DNA from: Comamonadaceae bacterium
GTDB taxonomy: Bacteria; Pseudomonadota; Gammaproteobacteria; Burkholderiales; Burkholderiaceae_C
Assembly: GCA_027488115.1 (NCBI GenBank)
Contig: JAIYCG010000001.1
Location: forward strand, 124,001-188,000
Length of the DNA: 64,000 bases
Direction of reading: 5' to 3'
Positions 17,478-28,100 of this stretch are shown one piece after another. The translations under genes and the position numbers were made by a program. The notes under the pieces were generated by a model. It was not told the DNA's origin and made no database searches. It was given only the letters and a program-made list of their open reading frames with translations. Numbering within the stretch: position 1 is the stretch's first letter; each line of letters opens with the position of its first letter.

Positions 17478-18584
17478 ATGAATGAGTCTCAAATTGTCCA
17501 TTTACAGTGGTTGGTTTTGGGTTCCACTGCAGTCGTTTCTCTCTTTCTAGGCGCGTTGTTCCATCGCTCTCATTTCTGCACCATGGGTGCAGTCAGCGAT
17601 GCCGTCATCATGGAGAATTTTGACCGACTGCGTCAGTGGGCTTTGGCATTGGCGGTAGCCATATTAGGATTTGGCGGTATGGCCTATGCTGGCTTGATCA
17701 ATCCATTGAAGTCCATTTATGCCACCAAGGATCTTCTCTGGCTTTCTTCGCTGCTCGGCGGTCTGTTGTTTGGTTGGGGAATGGTATGGGCTTCAGGTTG
17801 TGGGTCAAAGACCTTGATAAGGCTGGGTGCAGGTAATTTGAAATCTCTATGGGTATTGCTTGTCATGGGCGTTGTAGCGCTTTCAAGCATGAAGGGTATC
17901 TTGGCTGTAGGCAGAGTGAATTACTTAGACACCGTGAAAATTGAAATACCACAGGGCTTGTTTGTGGGCGAATGGCTGAGTCATTATTTCAATGTTTCCC
18001 TTCCATTTGGCATGTTGTGTGCCTCTATTCTTGCTGCAGCACTTTTGCTGTATTGGATTCTCAAAGATCAAAGCTTCTTAACACGTCATAACCTGGTCAC
18101 AGGCACTTTGGTCGGTCTTGTCATTTGTACTGTCTGGTGGATTTCTGGTGTTTTAGGCCATGGCATGGAACACCCAGAGACATTGGAAGAGTTTTTCTTG
18201 GCTACCGCCAGTCGCAAAATGGAGGCTCTCAGTTTTACCGGTCCTGTGGCACTCACATTAGATGCTCTGATGTATTTCAGTGATGGTACCAAGCGTTGGA
18301 CCATCGGCTTGATCAGTGTGTTGTGTGTCTGCTTAGGCTCATTCATCAGTGCTTGGCTTCAAGGTACCCTAAAGCTAGAAGGCTTTACAAGTGCGGCAGA
18401 TATGCGCCGTCATCTTGTGGGTGCAAGTTTGATGGGTTTAGGCGCAGTGCTTGCTATGGGATGCTCAATTGGCCAAGGTTTAAGTGGTTTGTCGACGCTC
18501 AATTTAGGCAGTTTGATTGCGAGCTTGGCCATCATTGCAGGCGCTTATGCAGCTTTGCATTTCGATTTGCGGCAAGCCGATTAG
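17478..18584 (+). CDS. YeeE/YedE-family membrane protein (putative sulfur-compound transporter)
   Basis: The 368-residue protein is strongly hydrophobic, with about nine or ten predicted membrane segments. HRSHFCTMGAVSDA near the N-terminus, WASGCGSKTLIRLGAGN in the middle and AMGCSIGQGLSGLS near the C-terminus place conserved cysteines in the pattern of YeeE/YedE. Members such as TsuA import thiosulfate through a cysteine relay. It begins six bases after cpoB, so it is probably co-transcribed with tolB-pal-cpoB. The substrate is inferred from family only. Confidence 0.82.
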   Translation: MNESQIVHLQWLVLGSTAVVSLFLGALFHRSHFCTMGAVSDAVIMENFDRLRQWALALAVAILGFGGMAYAGLINPLKSIYATKDLLWLSSLLGGLLFGWGMVWASGCGSKTLIRLGAGNLKSLWVLLVMGVVALSSMKGILAVGRVNYLDTVKIEIPQGLFVGEWLSHYFNVSLPFGMLCASILAAALLLYWILKDQSFLTRHNLVTGTLVGLVICTVWWISGVLGHGMEHPETLEEFFLATASRKMEALSFTGPVALTLDALMYFSDGTKRWTIGLISVLCVCLGSFISAWLQGTLKLEGFTSAADMRRHLVGASLMGLGAVLAMGCSIGQGLSGLSTLNLGSLIASLAIIAGAYAALHFDLRQAD

Positions 18585-18614
18585 GCGCAAAATATATTTC
18601 ATACCAAGACTGCC

Positions 18615-19415
18615 ATGCAATCCATCATTTCCAGCCGAAGGTTTGGCGGCATGGCAAGACTTTATGGTCTTGATGGTGCTGAACAAATTGCTCGGTCACA
18701 CGTTTTGATTGTGGGCATTGGTGGCGTAGGCTCTTGGATCGCTGAGGCTTTGGCAAGGAGTGGTGTTGGTGAAATCACCCTGATTGACATGGATCACATA
18801 GCTGAATCCAATATCAATCGTCAAATTCATGCTTTAGAAAGCACCATTGGACAGGCCAAGGTTTTGGCCATGAAAGAACGAATTGCACAGATCAATTCGG
18901 AATGTCGTGTTCATGTTGTCGATGACTTTGTGACGCCAGACAACTGGGCAGAATTAGTTTCTAACATCCATGTATCTTCTTCCAGCATCTTGCCTTTAAC
19001 GGCAGTGGTGGACGCTTGCGATCAAGTCAAAGCCAAAGTGGTCATGGCTGATTGGGCCCTTCGCCAAAAAGTTTTCTTGGTCACCCTGGGCGCTGCAGGT
19101 GGAAAGCGAGAAGCGCACCTTGTTGAGCAGGCTGATCTGTCGCAGGTTACCCATGATCCACTCTTGTCCCAAGTGCGTTATCGACTTAGAAAAGAAAAGG
19201 GTGCCCCTAAGGATGGTAAGAAAATGGGTATTCGTTGTGTATTCAGCCGTGAAAATGTTGCGCCACCAGATGCTTCTTGCCTGGTTGAGGGAGATGGCAC
19301 GCTCAACTGCCATGGTTATGGATCTGCTGTGACCGTGACCGCGACCTTTGGCTTGGTGGCGGCGTCATTGGTCGTTAATTTTCTCGCCAGTGGCTTGGCA
19401 AAGCCCAAAATATGA
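18615..19415 (+). CDS. tcdA: tRNA threonylcarbamoyladenosine dehydratase TcdA (ThiF/E1-like)
   Basis: This 266-residue protein opens with SSRRFGGMARLYGLDGAEQI and has the nucleotide motif VGIGGVGSWIAEALARSG, then LIDMDHIAESNINRQIHAL, a close match to TcdA of the E1/ThiF superfamily. TcdA uses ATP to cyclise t6A at position 37 of ANN-decoding tRNAs. The cysteine-bearing ENVAPPDASCL segment near the C-terminus also fits. It lies 30 bases after the YeeE/YedE gene and just before tRNA-Lys, itself an ANN-decoding tRNA; that adjacency may be coincidence. Confidence 0.9.
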   Translation: MQSIISSRRFGGMARLYGLDGAEQIARSHVLIVGIGGVGSWIAEALARSGVGEITLIDMDHIAESNINRQIHALESTIGQAKVLAMKERIAQINSECRVHVVDDFVTPDNWAELVSNIHVSSSSILPLTAVVDACDQVKAKVVMADWALRQKVFLVTLGAAGGKREAHLVEQADLSQVTHDPLLSQVRYRLRKEKGAPKDGKKMGIRCVFSRENVAPPDASCLVEGDGTLNCHGYGSAVTVTATFGLVAASLVVNFLASGLAKPKI

Positions 19416-19441
19416 CGCTATAATTTAAGGCTTGGGTAGTT

Positions 19442-19517
19442 GGGTCGGTAGCTCAGTCGGTAGAGCAGCGGACTTTTAATCCGTTGGTCGCGAGTTCGAA
19501 TCTCGCCCGACCCACCA
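19442..19517 (+). tRNA. tRNA-Lys (anticodon TTT)
   Basis: The 76-base gene folds as a normal cloverleaf. The acceptor stem GGGTCGG pairs with CCGACCC, the D-loop is AGCTCAGTCGGTAGAGC, the anticodon loop CTTTTAA carries TTT at 19475-19477, and the T-arm has GTTCGAATC. The 3' CCA is encoded. It reads AAA and AAG codons. A terminator follows 20 bases later. Confidence 0.97.
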
Positions 19518-19537
19518 ATTACTCAAACTCTTCTGAA

Positions 19538-19568
19538 AACCCCGCAAAGCTTGCTTGTGGGGTTTTTT
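19538..19568. terminator. Intrinsic terminator between tRNA-Lys and the ABC-F gene
   Basis: The arms AACCCCGCAA and TTGTGGGGTT pair over ten positions around a seven-base loop, followed by further T residues to 19568. The complementary A residues on the left flank suggest that it could also serve the convergent ABC-F gene on the minus strand, whose stop is at 19580. Confidence 0.85.
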
Positions 19569-19579
19569 CTTGCGCCTTC

Positions 19580-21559
19580 TTAATTAAGTTTTTCCAATTC
19601 TTCTGACCAAGCCAGCCATTGAATTTCTAATTCTTCAAGGCTTGCATTGACTGACTTTAAAAGTTTACCTGTTTCAGCTATTTCTGCTGGTGAGAGTGGA
19701 GTCGCCAGTTTGCTTTCTAAGATCAGCTTTTCTGCTTCTAGTTTTGCGATTTTTTGATCAGCTTGTTCAATTGATTTTTTCAACGGTTTTTGCAGCGCTG
19801 ACTTTTGTTGACGCTGAAGGGCGTCTTCTTTTTTTTGCTCGGATGTTCGATTGACAATCGTTGCAACTTGTTTCTGAGGTTCAGCGATCAATGCCGTAGA
19901 TTTTGATAGGGACGCATCGGATTCGTTGTTTTTGGCTTCCTCACGCAATCGTTTGGATTCTTCTAGCAAATAGCGCTGGTAATCGTCTAGGTCGCCATCA
20001 AATGGCTTGATCTCTCCGCGGCCCACAAGCCAGAACTCATCGCAAACTGCGCGAAGTAAGGCCCGATCGTGGCTGACCAGCATGACAGTGCCTTCGAATT
20101 CATTCAAGGCCATCGACAAGGCCTCACGAGTGGCCAGGTCCAAGTGGTTGGTAGGTTCATCGAGCAACAAAAGGTTAGGGCGTTGCCACACAATCATGGC
20201 CAAGACCAGTCTGGCTTTCTCACCACCACTCATGAAGCCCACGCTTTGCTTGACCATGTCGCCTGTGAAATTGAAAGTGCCTAAAAAATTTCGAAGGTCT
20301 TGTTCGCGCGATGACTGGCCAGGAGTAGCCCCCAGTTCTTTGACCAACCGTATCATGTGTTCAAGCGGATTGTCTGCGGGATGCAAAACGTCCAACTCCT
20401 GCTGTGCAAAATAGCCAATGTTCAGGCCCTTGCCCTCTGTCAGTTCGCCTGACAAAGCTTTGATGCTGCGCGCGATGGTTTTGACCAAGGTGGATTTGCC
20501 TTGACCATTCGCTCCCAAAATGCCAATTCGCTCTCCTGCCAAAACGGATTTATTGACTTGCTTGACAATGATCTTGTCATTGCCGTCCACCGAATAACCT
20601 AGATTGGCATCTGTAATGGCCAACATGGGGTTGGGCAGGTTCTGCGGTTCTTTGAATTCAAAAGTAAAGTCAGCATCCGCCAGAACGGGTGCAATCTTTT
20701 CCATGCGTTCAAGCGCCTTGACCCGACTTTGCGCTTGTTTGGCTTTGCTGGCCTTGGCTTTAAAGCGGTCAATGAACTTTTGTAAATGTGCAATCTTGTC
20801 TTGCTGTTTTGAAAAAGAGGCTTGCTGCAATTCAAGTTGTTGTGCTCGGAGAGTTTCAAAAGCGCTGTAATTGCCGCCATACCGGTTGAGCTTGGCATGC
20901 TCAATGTGCAGCGTGACATCTGTGACTGCGTCCAAAAATTCTCTGTCGTGGCTGATGACCACCATGGTGCCTGCATAACGCTTAAGCCAGGCTTCAAGCC
21001 ACACCAAAGCGTCCAAGTCCAAGTGGTTGGTAGGTTCATCCAGGATCAGCAAATCAGAAGGGCACATCAAAGCGCGGGCAAGTTGCAAACGCATGCGCCA
21101 ACCACCTGAGAAGCTGTTAACCGGATGATCTAATTCTGATGATCGAAATCCCAAACCCAAAATCAAAGACTGCGCTCTGGGAACCGCATCATGTTCGCCC
21201 GCATCTGCCAAGTCAACGTGGGCATGTGCCATGGCCATGCCATCTTCAGCGAGCTCTGCTGCATGAAGCACAGCACGTAATTCAGCCAATTTTGTATCGC
21301 CCCCCAATACAAAATCTGTGGCGCTTTCATCGGTCTCTGGCATGTTTTGCGCGACTTGTGCCAAACGCCATTGCTTAGGGATGGAGAAATCGCCACCGTC
21401 TTCATGCAAAGTCCCATTGAAAAGCGCGAAAAGAGTCGATTTTCCAGCGCCATTGCGACCTACCAATCCAACTTTTTCTCCGGGATTAAGGGTAACGGAA
21501 GCCGCATCGAGCAACACTTTAGCGCTTCTGCGCAGCGTGACGTTTTTCAGTTGAATCAT
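19580..21559 (-). CDS. yheS: ABC-F family ATPase, YheS type
   Basis: This 659-residue protein has two ABC ATPase domains and no membrane segments. Domain 1 has GRNGAGKST near residue 36, SFSGGWRMRLQLARAL and LLILDEPTNHLD; domain 2 has GANGQGKST, FMSGGEKARLVLAM and LLLLDEPTNHLD. A charged linker (YIDRFKAKASKAKQAQSRVK type) lies between, and a C-terminal coiled coil follows residue 590. The opening MIQLKNVTLRRSAKVLLD matches YheS better than Uup or EttA. ABC-F proteins act on ribosomes, often relieving stalled translation. Confidence 0.88.
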   Translation of the reverse strand: MIQLKNVTLRRSAKVLLDAASVTLNPGEKVGLVGRNGAGKSTLFALFNGTLHEDGGDFSIPKQWRLAQVAQNMPETDESATDFVLGGDTKLAELRAVLHAAELAEDGMAMAHAHVDLADAGEHDAVPRAQSLILGLGFRSSELDHPVNSFSGGWRMRLQLARALMCPSDLLILDEPTNHLDLDALVWLEAWLKRYAGTMVVISHDREFLDAVTDVTLHIEHAKLNRYGGNYSAFETLRAQQLELQQASFSKQQDKIAHLQKFIDRFKAKASKAKQAQSRVKALERMEKIAPVLADADFTFEFKEPQNLPNPMLAITDANLGYSVDGNDKIIVKQVNKSVLAGERIGILGANGQGKSTLVKTIARSIKALSGELTEGKGLNIGYFAQQELDVLHPADNPLEHMIRLVKELGATPGQSSREQDLRNFLGTFNFTGDMVKQSVGFMSGGEKARLVLAMIVWQRPNLLLLDEPTNHLDLATREALSMALNEFEGTVMLVSHDRALLRAVCDEFWLVGRGEIKPFDGDLDDYQRYLLEESKRLREEAKNNESDASLSKSTALIAEPQKQVATIVNRTSEQKKEDALQRQQKSALQKPLKKSIEQADQKIAKLEAEKLILESKLATPLSPAEIAETGKLLKSVNASLEELEIQWLAWSEELEKLN

Positions 21560-21660
21560 GAAAGGGGTTGAGCATCGGCCGCGAACGAGGGGCGCCCGAG
21601 GAAGATCAATTCTGCATTAGAGCGTGTTTTAAAAAGAGGGTAGTGGCAGGAAACCAAAAG

Positions 21661-21685
21661 TGCGATAGAGCTTAACTCTTTCGCA
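21661..21685 (-). terminator. Possible terminator after dapC-dapE-prmB
   Basis: TGCGA-T-AGAG and CTCT-T-TCGCA pair around the loop CTTAA, with one T-T mismatch. Read on the minus strand, the hairpin lies 31 bases after the prmB stop and is followed by CTTTTGGTTT, a poor T-tract. A weak terminator or a protein-binding dyad are both possible. Confidence 0.4.
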
Positions 21686-21715
21686 TTGCAGTGCCATGCA
21701 TTGAATGGGATTTGA

Positions 21716-22657
21716 TCATAGTGCATCACACTTTGCTTTGTGCAAGGTCTTCATGAAGGCTTCTTTGGTGATCAAGACAACTTGATCTTCACCCGAACTG
21801 GTGTCTAGCCAAATGGCTTCAAGTTCTGGAAATGCGACTTCAAAGTGTTCGCGCTCATTGCCAATTTCTAGGACCAATATGGCTTTGTCGTTCATGCGTT
21901 CAGGCAAGTCGACGAACAACTGACGGATGAAATCCATACCGTCAACGCCGCCCGCTAAGGCAAGCAGTGGCTCAGCTTTGTATTCTTTAGGCAGTATTTG
22001 CATGCTGGCTTCGCACACATAGGGTGGATTGCAAATAATGCAATCAAATGATTGGCTTAAGCCTTTCATGCCATCACTTTCAATCAATTGAATACGATCT
22101 GACAATTGATGTTTTTCAACATTGATTTTGGCAACAGCCAATGCGTCTGTTGAAATGTCTGAGCCAGTGACTTCTATTTCAGGATAAGCCATGGCACACA
22201 GAACAGCCAAACTGCCATTGCCAGTGCAGAGGTCTAAAAACGAATGAGACGTTTCTGACAGCCAACTATCAAAAGCGCCATCCGCTATTAACTCGGCAAT
22301 GAAGCTGCGCGGCACAATGCTTCGTTCATCGACATAAAAAGGGATACCTTGCAACCACGCTTCACGAGTGAGGTAGGCAGCAGGTTTGCGCGTTTGAATG
22401 CGTTTTTCAATGAGTTCTTGGCAAGCCCTTACCTGCTCGACCGAGAGAGTTGCCAGATTGAAGTCTGAGTGAAACAACGATACCTGATCCTGAAGTTTGC
22501 TGAGGTCTTCAGTCAAGTCTAGGTCTAATGGCAAATGAAGTTGCCAAAGAACAAGCCAAGCTGCTTCATCATGTGCTGTCAAAGTGCCGTGACCAAATGC
22601 AACTTTGGCTTGGTCTAGTTCTTGAGCACTTGCTTGTATGAGTTGTTTTAAATCCAT
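21716..22657 (-). CDS. prmB: 50S ribosomal protein L3 glutamine methyltransferase PrmB
   Basis: The 313-residue protein has the HemK/PrmC-family layout: an N-terminal helical domain, the S-adenosylmethionine motif FLDLCTGNGSLAVL and the catalytic CNPPYV motif that binds the target glutamine. IPFYVDERSIVPRSFIAELI before the SAM motif is typical of PrmB rather than PrmC. PrmB methylates a glutamine of ribosomal protein L3. It follows dapE by 12 bases on the minus strand and is probably last in that operon. Confidence 0.92.
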   Translation of the reverse strand: MDLKQLIQASAQELDQAKVAFGHGTLTAHDEAAWLVLWQLHLPLDLDLTEDLSKLQDQVSLFHSDFNLATLSVEQVRACQELIEKRIQTRKPAAYLTREAWLQGIPFYVDERSIVPRSFIAELIADGAFDSWLSETSHSFLDLCTGNGSLAVLCAMAYPEIEVTGSDISTDALAVAKINVEKHQLSDRIQLIESDGMKGLSQSFDCIICNPPYVCEASMQILPKEYKAEPLLALAGGVDGMDFIRQLFVDLPERMNDKAILVLEIGNEREHFEVAFPELEAIWLDTSSGEDQVVLITKEAFMKTLHKAKCDAL

Positions 22658-22669
22658 TGATTGAGCGCC

Positions 22670-23842
22670 TTATGGCGTATGACCCATCTGCCGCTCACAA
22701 GCTTGGTTCAAGTTGAACAAGACCTTTTTGTAAATGTCTTTCAGGGGTTCAATGTCGGCCAAGGCAACATGCTCATCAATTTTGTGAATGGTGGCGTTGG
22801 GTGGGCCCAATTCAATCACTTGTGGGCATGTTTGCGCGATGAAGCGCCCATCGCTGGTGCCACCCGTTGTGGATAGCTCAGTTTGAAAACCTGTCACTTC
22901 AAGGATGGCTTCTTGCACTGCTTTAACCAGGGTGCCTGGGGTGGTTAGAAAAGGCAGTCCGCCCAAGGTCCAATCGATGTCGAATTTCAATTGATGTTTC
23001 AACAAAATATCTGTGAGCCGCTTTTTCAAAGAGGCTTCTGGGGATTCTGTGCAAAAACGGAAATTAAAATCAATGATCATTTCACCCGGAATGACATTGG
23101 TGGCGCCCGTACCCGCTTGCACGTTGCTGATTTGCCAGCTGGTGGGCGGAAAAAATGCATTGCCTTCGTCCCAAACCATGCTGGCCAATTCCGCCAGTGC
23201 GGGTGCCGCACGGTGCACGGGGTTGTCTGCCAATTGCGGATATGCAATGTGGCCTTGAATGCCTTTGACAATCAGTTTGCCACTGAGCGAACCACGTCGT
23301 CCATTTTTGATCATGTCGCCGGTTTGCTTAACCGATGTGGGCTCGCCCACAATGCAATAGTTGGGCGTTTCATTGCGATTCTTCAACATGTCGCAAATGC
23401 GAGCAGTGCCGTCCAGCGCAGGGCCCTCTTCATCGCTGGTGAGTAAGAAGGCAATGCCCAATGCCGGATTTGCGCACTCCTTGTAAAACTCTTGCGTGGC
23501 AACCACCATGGCTGCCAAAGATGTTTTCATATCGCTTGCACCTCGACCAAACAGTTTGCCTTCTCTGTGCGTAGGTGTGAAGGGGTCGCTGGTCCAATGT
23601 TTCAAGGGGCCGGTTGGAACGACATCCACGTGACCTGCAAACGCCAGAGTTTGTCCTGATGAGCCAGATCTTTTCGCCCACAAATTGCGAACCCTGAAAT
23701 GGTCTGGTCCTAAATCGATGACTTCGCAGTGGAAGCCCAATGGCTCAAGGTAGGTATTGATCAGCGCCGTGCAACCACCATCTTCGGGAGTGATAGAAGG
23801 CAGGGATATCAGTTGTTCTGCCAATCGGAGTGTGGCACTCAT
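22670..23842 (-). CDS. dapE: Succinyl-diaminopimelate desuccinylase DapE
   Basis: The start [16 protein letters not shown] is chosen because its ATG overlaps the dapC stop (ATGA); the track start lies inside dapC. At 390 residues the length is normal for the M20 metallopeptidase family. Metal-ligand motifs are [27 protein letters not shown] and [13 protein letters not shown], and [11 protein letters not shown] lies near the C-terminus. DapE hydrolyses N-succinyl-L,L-diaminopimelate in lysine and peptidoglycan synthesis, the step after DapC, which is encoded directly upstream. Confidence 0.94.
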   Translation of the reverse strand: MSATLRLAEQLISLPSITPEDGGCTALINTYLEPLGFHCEVIDLGPDHFRVRNLWAKRSGSSGQTLAFAGHVDVVPTGPLKHWTSDPFTPTHREGKLFGRGASDMKTSLAAMVVATQEFYKECANPALGIAFLLTSDEEGPALDGTARICDMLKNRNETPNYCIVGEPTSVKQTGDMIKNGRRGSLSGKLIVKGIQGHIAYPQLADNPVHRAAPALAELASMVWDEGNAFFPPTSWQISNVQAGTGATNVIPGEMIIDFNFRFCTESPEASLKKRLTDILLKHQLKFDIDWTLGGLPFLTTPGTLVKAVQEAILEVTGFQTELSTTGGTSDGRFIAQTCPQVIELGPPNATIHKIDEHVALADIEPLKDIYKKVLFNLNQACERQMGHTP

Positions 23843-25050
23843 GATGATTTTCCTGCCCTGACAAATCTTGCAATGCGGTGAGCTGCTTCCAAGCATTCTT
23901 CCGTTTCGGCCACCAAGGCCATTCGAATGCGTCCTTGTCCAGGGTTTTGCCCGTTGGCTGTTCGGCCGATGTAACTGCCTGGTAAAACCGTGACGTGTTC
24001 TGCCGCATAAAGTTCACACGCAAAATCTGTGTCGCTGTTGCGCCAAGCATCTGGCACACCGGCCCACAAATAGAAACTGGCATCGGGTAATTTGACATCC
24101 ATAACCTCAGCCAAGACCGGAGTCACTTGTGCAAACTTGGTGCGGTACATGTTGCGATTTTCAACCACATGGGCTTCGTCGTTCCAAGCGGCAATGCTGG
24201 CGGCTTGAACTGCGCCACTCATGGCGCAACCATGGTAGGTTCGGTACAGCAAAAAGTCCTTGATGATGGCGGCATCGCCAGCCACAAAGCCACTGCGCAA
24301 GCCGGGCACGTTACTGCGTTTTGACAAGCTTGTGAATGCAATCAAGCGCTTGAATTCTTTGTAGCCTAAAAGAGAAGCTGCTTCGAGCCCTCCCAAAGGG
24401 GGTTCTTCGCGAAAGTAAATTTCGCTGTAGCACTCATCGGAGGCAATGACAAAGCCATATTTCTCGCTGAGTTCAAACAAGGTCTTCCACTCTTCCAAGG
24501 GCATGATTTTGCCGGTAGGGTTGCCAGGTGAACAAACAAACACGAGTTGTGTTTTTTGCCACACCGATTCAGGAACGGCATGCCAGTCGGCTGAATAATC
24601 GTTTTGAGGTGAGTTGGCTACGTAGTAAGGCTCGGCACCGCCCAAGAGCGTGGCCCCTTCGTATATTTGATAGAAAGGATTGGGGCTAATGACCCTAGCG
24701 CCTGGTTTTGTAGGATCAAGCACGGCTTGAGCCAGGGAAAACAATGCTTCTCGCGAGCCATTGACCGGCAAAACTTGGGAGCTGGCTTGAATTTCGATTC
24801 GGTATCGGCGTTGAAGCCACTGAGCGCAAGCTTCACGCATGCGCAATTCACCAGCCGTGGCAGGATAGCCAGACAGTGCAGTATCCAGAGACGACTTGAG
24901 GGCTGTTTTGATGAAATCTGGCGTTGCATGTTTGGGTTCACCAATGCCTAGACTAATGTGCGAAAGGCCTGAGGGTGAGGCAACGCCTGCGAACAATTGA
25001 CGAAGGCGCTCGAAAGGGTAGGGTTGGAGGGTAGCCAGTAGGGGATTCAT
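23839..25050 (-). CDS. dapC: Succinyldiaminopimelate transaminase DapC
   Basis: This 403-residue fold-type I aminotransferase has the PLP lysine in [17 protein letters not shown], an [12 protein letters not shown] segment and [11 protein letters not shown] with the expected aspartate and tyrosine. The opening [20 protein letters not shown] is typical of beta-proteobacterial DapC. It makes N-succinyl-L,L-diaminopimelate from the 6-oxo acid and glutamate. The four-base overlap with dapE supports the assignment. It is divergent from smc. Confidence 0.92.
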   Translation of the reverse strand: MNPLLATLQPYPFERLRQLFAGVASPSGLSHISLGIGEPKHATPDFIKTALKSSLDTALSGYPATAGELRMREACAQWLQRRYRIEIQASSQVLPVNGSREALFSLAQAVLDPTKPGARVISPNPFYQIYEGATLLGGAEPYYVANSPQNDYSADWHAVPESVWQKTQLVFVCSPGNPTGKIMPLEEWKTLFELSEKYGFVIASDECYSEIYFREEPPLGGLEAASLLGYKEFKRLIAFTSLSKRSNVPGLRSGFVAGDAAIIKDFLLYRTYHGCAMSGAVQAASIAAWNDEAHVVENRNMYRTKFAQVTPVLAEVMDVKLPDASFYLWAGVPDAWRNSDTDFACELYAAEHVTVLPGSYIGRTANGQNPGQGRIRMALVAETEECLEAAHRIARFVRAGKSS

Positions 25051-25186
25051 GCCTCAATTATCCGGGATTGTGATGTCATTTTTGACCATAATTTCAGGTG
25101 TTTTGCATCTCCGTGGCTTAGCTTGGGTCGGTTAACATGGAGGCTTCGGGCACAAGGTGTGCCTTTTGACCCAATTTCAGACTGCC

Positions 25187-28100
25187 GTGCGCCTTAATTC
25201 CATTAAATTATCAGGATTCAAATCCTTTGCAGAGCCCACCAACTTTGTGCTTCCGGGACAGTTGGTCGGTGTTGTAGGCCCAAATGGCTGCGGTAAATCC
25301 AACATCATGGACGCTTGTCGCTGGGTACTGGGCGAGTCAAAGGCTTCAGAGTTGCGTGGTGAGTCCATGCAAGATGTTATTTTCAATGGCACCAACACAC
25401 GCAAAGCAGCCAGTCGTGCCAGCGTTGAACTGGTCTTTGACAATGCAGACCATCGTGCTGGCGGTCAGTGGGGGCAGTTTGCTGAAATCGCAGTCAAAAG
25501 GGTTTTGACTCGTGATGGCAACAGCAGCTATTTCATCAACAACCAACCTGTGCGCCGCCGCGATGTTCAGGACGTCTTCTTAGGCACCGGACTCGGCCCC
25601 CGAGCCTATGCCATCATTGGGCAAGGCACCATCAGCAGGATCATTGAGTCCAGACCCGAAGAGCTGCGCTTGTTCTTGGAGGAAGCTGCGGGTGTCTCCA
25701 AGTACAAGGAGCGCCGTCGCGAAACCGAAAATCGTTTATCGGATACGCGTGAAAATTTAACGCGAGTCGAGGACATTCTGCGTGAATTGAATGCCAATTT
25801 GGAAAAGCTGGAAATGCAGGCTGAAGTGGCTCAACGCTTTAATGACTTGAAAGCCGACAGCACCCTGAAGCAACAGCAACTTTGGTTTTTCAAGCGAGCT
25901 GATGCTGAAAGTGATCAAGTCAAAATCAAGGCAGATGTTGACAAGGCAGTCATTGATCTAGAAGCCCGAATTGCAGATTTGCGCCACGTTGAAGCAGATT
26001 TGGAGACTGTGCGCCAAGCCCACTATGCAGCAGGAGATCAAGTCAATCAGGCACAAGGTCAGTTGTACGAGGTCAGTGCAGAGGTGGGGCGGTTAGAGGC
26101 TGAAATTCGCTTTGTGATCGAAGGGCGTCAACGCGTCGAGCAACGTTTGGCCCAATTGCAAGCACAAACAACAGACTGGTCTGAAAGACAAATACAAGCT
26201 CAGGCCGAGTTGGAGTCTTTGGCTGAACAGGCTTTGCAAGCAGAAGACCAAACCATCACATTGGCAGCCCAAGTTGAGGAACAAGCTCAAGCATTGCCCG
26301 AATTGGAAGAAGCCATGAGGCAAGCCCAAGTCAAGGCCAATGAGCAAAGGGGCAGTGTGGTTCAAGTTCAGCAGCAAATTCAAGTGCTTGCGGCCGACCA
26401 ACGGAACATTGATGATCAGTATCGCCAAATTACGCTCAGACGAGAGCGTTTGGTGGCTGATCGAAAGGCCTTGGAAACGCCCGATGAGCAGCGTTTGGTT
26501 CAACTCCAAGAGCAGTTGTCGCTTGCGGATGCTCTGGCTAAAGAAACCAGTCTCAGCTTGCAAGATTTAGAAGCTCAAACTCCTCTGCTAGATCAAGCAA
26601 GACGCGATCAGCAGCTGGCAGTGAACAATGAATCGGCCAAACTTGCCGACCTCACAGCCAAAGTTGAAGCTCTCAAATCGCTTCAAGAAAAAGTCAAAAC
26701 AGATGGCAAGCTTAAGCCTTGGTTAAGCAAACATGGGCTCGATCAGCTTCAAGGTTTGTGGAGCAAGATTCACATGGAACCCGGTTGGGAAAATGCCATG
26801 GAGTCAGCCCTTCGCGAGAGGCTTTCTTCTCTCGAAGTATCGCGTTTAGACATGGTGAAGGCGTTTGCTTCTGATGCACCGCCTGCAAAGCTCTCTTTTT
26901 ATTCGCCGCCCAACGCCACTCAAACACCCACTCGCAAAGGATTGCCTGTTGGATGCCGCCCACTTTCAGATTTGCTCAGACTCTCTGATGCAGGTCTATC
27001 AGCTCTTTTAACGGATTGGCTTCAAGGTTATTTCACGGCGCCTACCTTGGAAGATGCCATGGCTTGGCGTGATCAACTTCAAGGATCCGAATTCTTTGTT
27101 GTTCAAAATGGCCACGCTATTGGCAAACACAGCGTCAGTTTTTACGCGCCAGACTCTGAACAAGCAGGTTTGCTAGCCCGTGCTCAGGACATTGAAAACT
27201 TTGAAAAACAATTGCGTGCTCAAACACTCATTGCGGAAGAAACCAGATCTGCATCTGTTCGAGCCGAGGCTACTTATTCTGACAGTGCTCAGCGGTTGAT
27301 CATGGTGCGACAAGAAGCCACTGAAGCACAATCCAAGGCCCACGAAATTCAGGTAGAAGCGCTGAGATTGTCTCAATTGGCAGAGCAAGCACGAGCTCGA
27401 AGTGAACAAATTTCAAGTGACATGGCTGAAATTGATTTGAGCTTAGAGGACTTGCAAGAACGTCGAATGACAGCAGAAGCCCGCTTTGAAGAACTCGACA
27501 TGCAATTGGCTGACAGCCAAGAGCGTCATGCTCAATTGGATGAGCGTGTGATGGAAGCTGAGCGTCAATTGGCTGAGTGCCGTGAGCAACAGCGTTCCTT
27601 GGAGCGTTTGGCGCAAGAAGCTACTTTTTCACAACGAAGCCTCCAAGCAAGACGCTCTGAATTGCAACGTGGAATTGAAACTGCTGGACAGCAAATTCAA
27701 ACCATTGCCGATGAGCAAGAGCGCGCTAAGGAAGAGTTGTTGCGGCTTAGCGATGCAGCGGCGCAAGGTGGCTTGCAAAATGCCTTGGCGCTTAAATTGG
27801 AACGAGAACAAGTTTTGGGGGCAAAGCGAAGCGAATACGACGACCTGACGGCTCGTTTGCGTGCAAGTGATGAGCGCCGCATGGGTTTTGAGCGCGAGCT
27901 TGATCCTTTGCGCCAAAGAATTACCGATTTGCAACTCAAAGAGCAAGCCTCTCGTTTGGGTCTTGAACAATATACGCAGCTTCTGATCGATGCCGAAGCA
28001 GACCTTGTAGCTTTAGCTCAATCCATTGATCAAGGTCAAGTTCGCTTGACTGGTTTGCAATCTGAGATTGACAGACTTAACCGTGAGATTTCGGCTTTGG

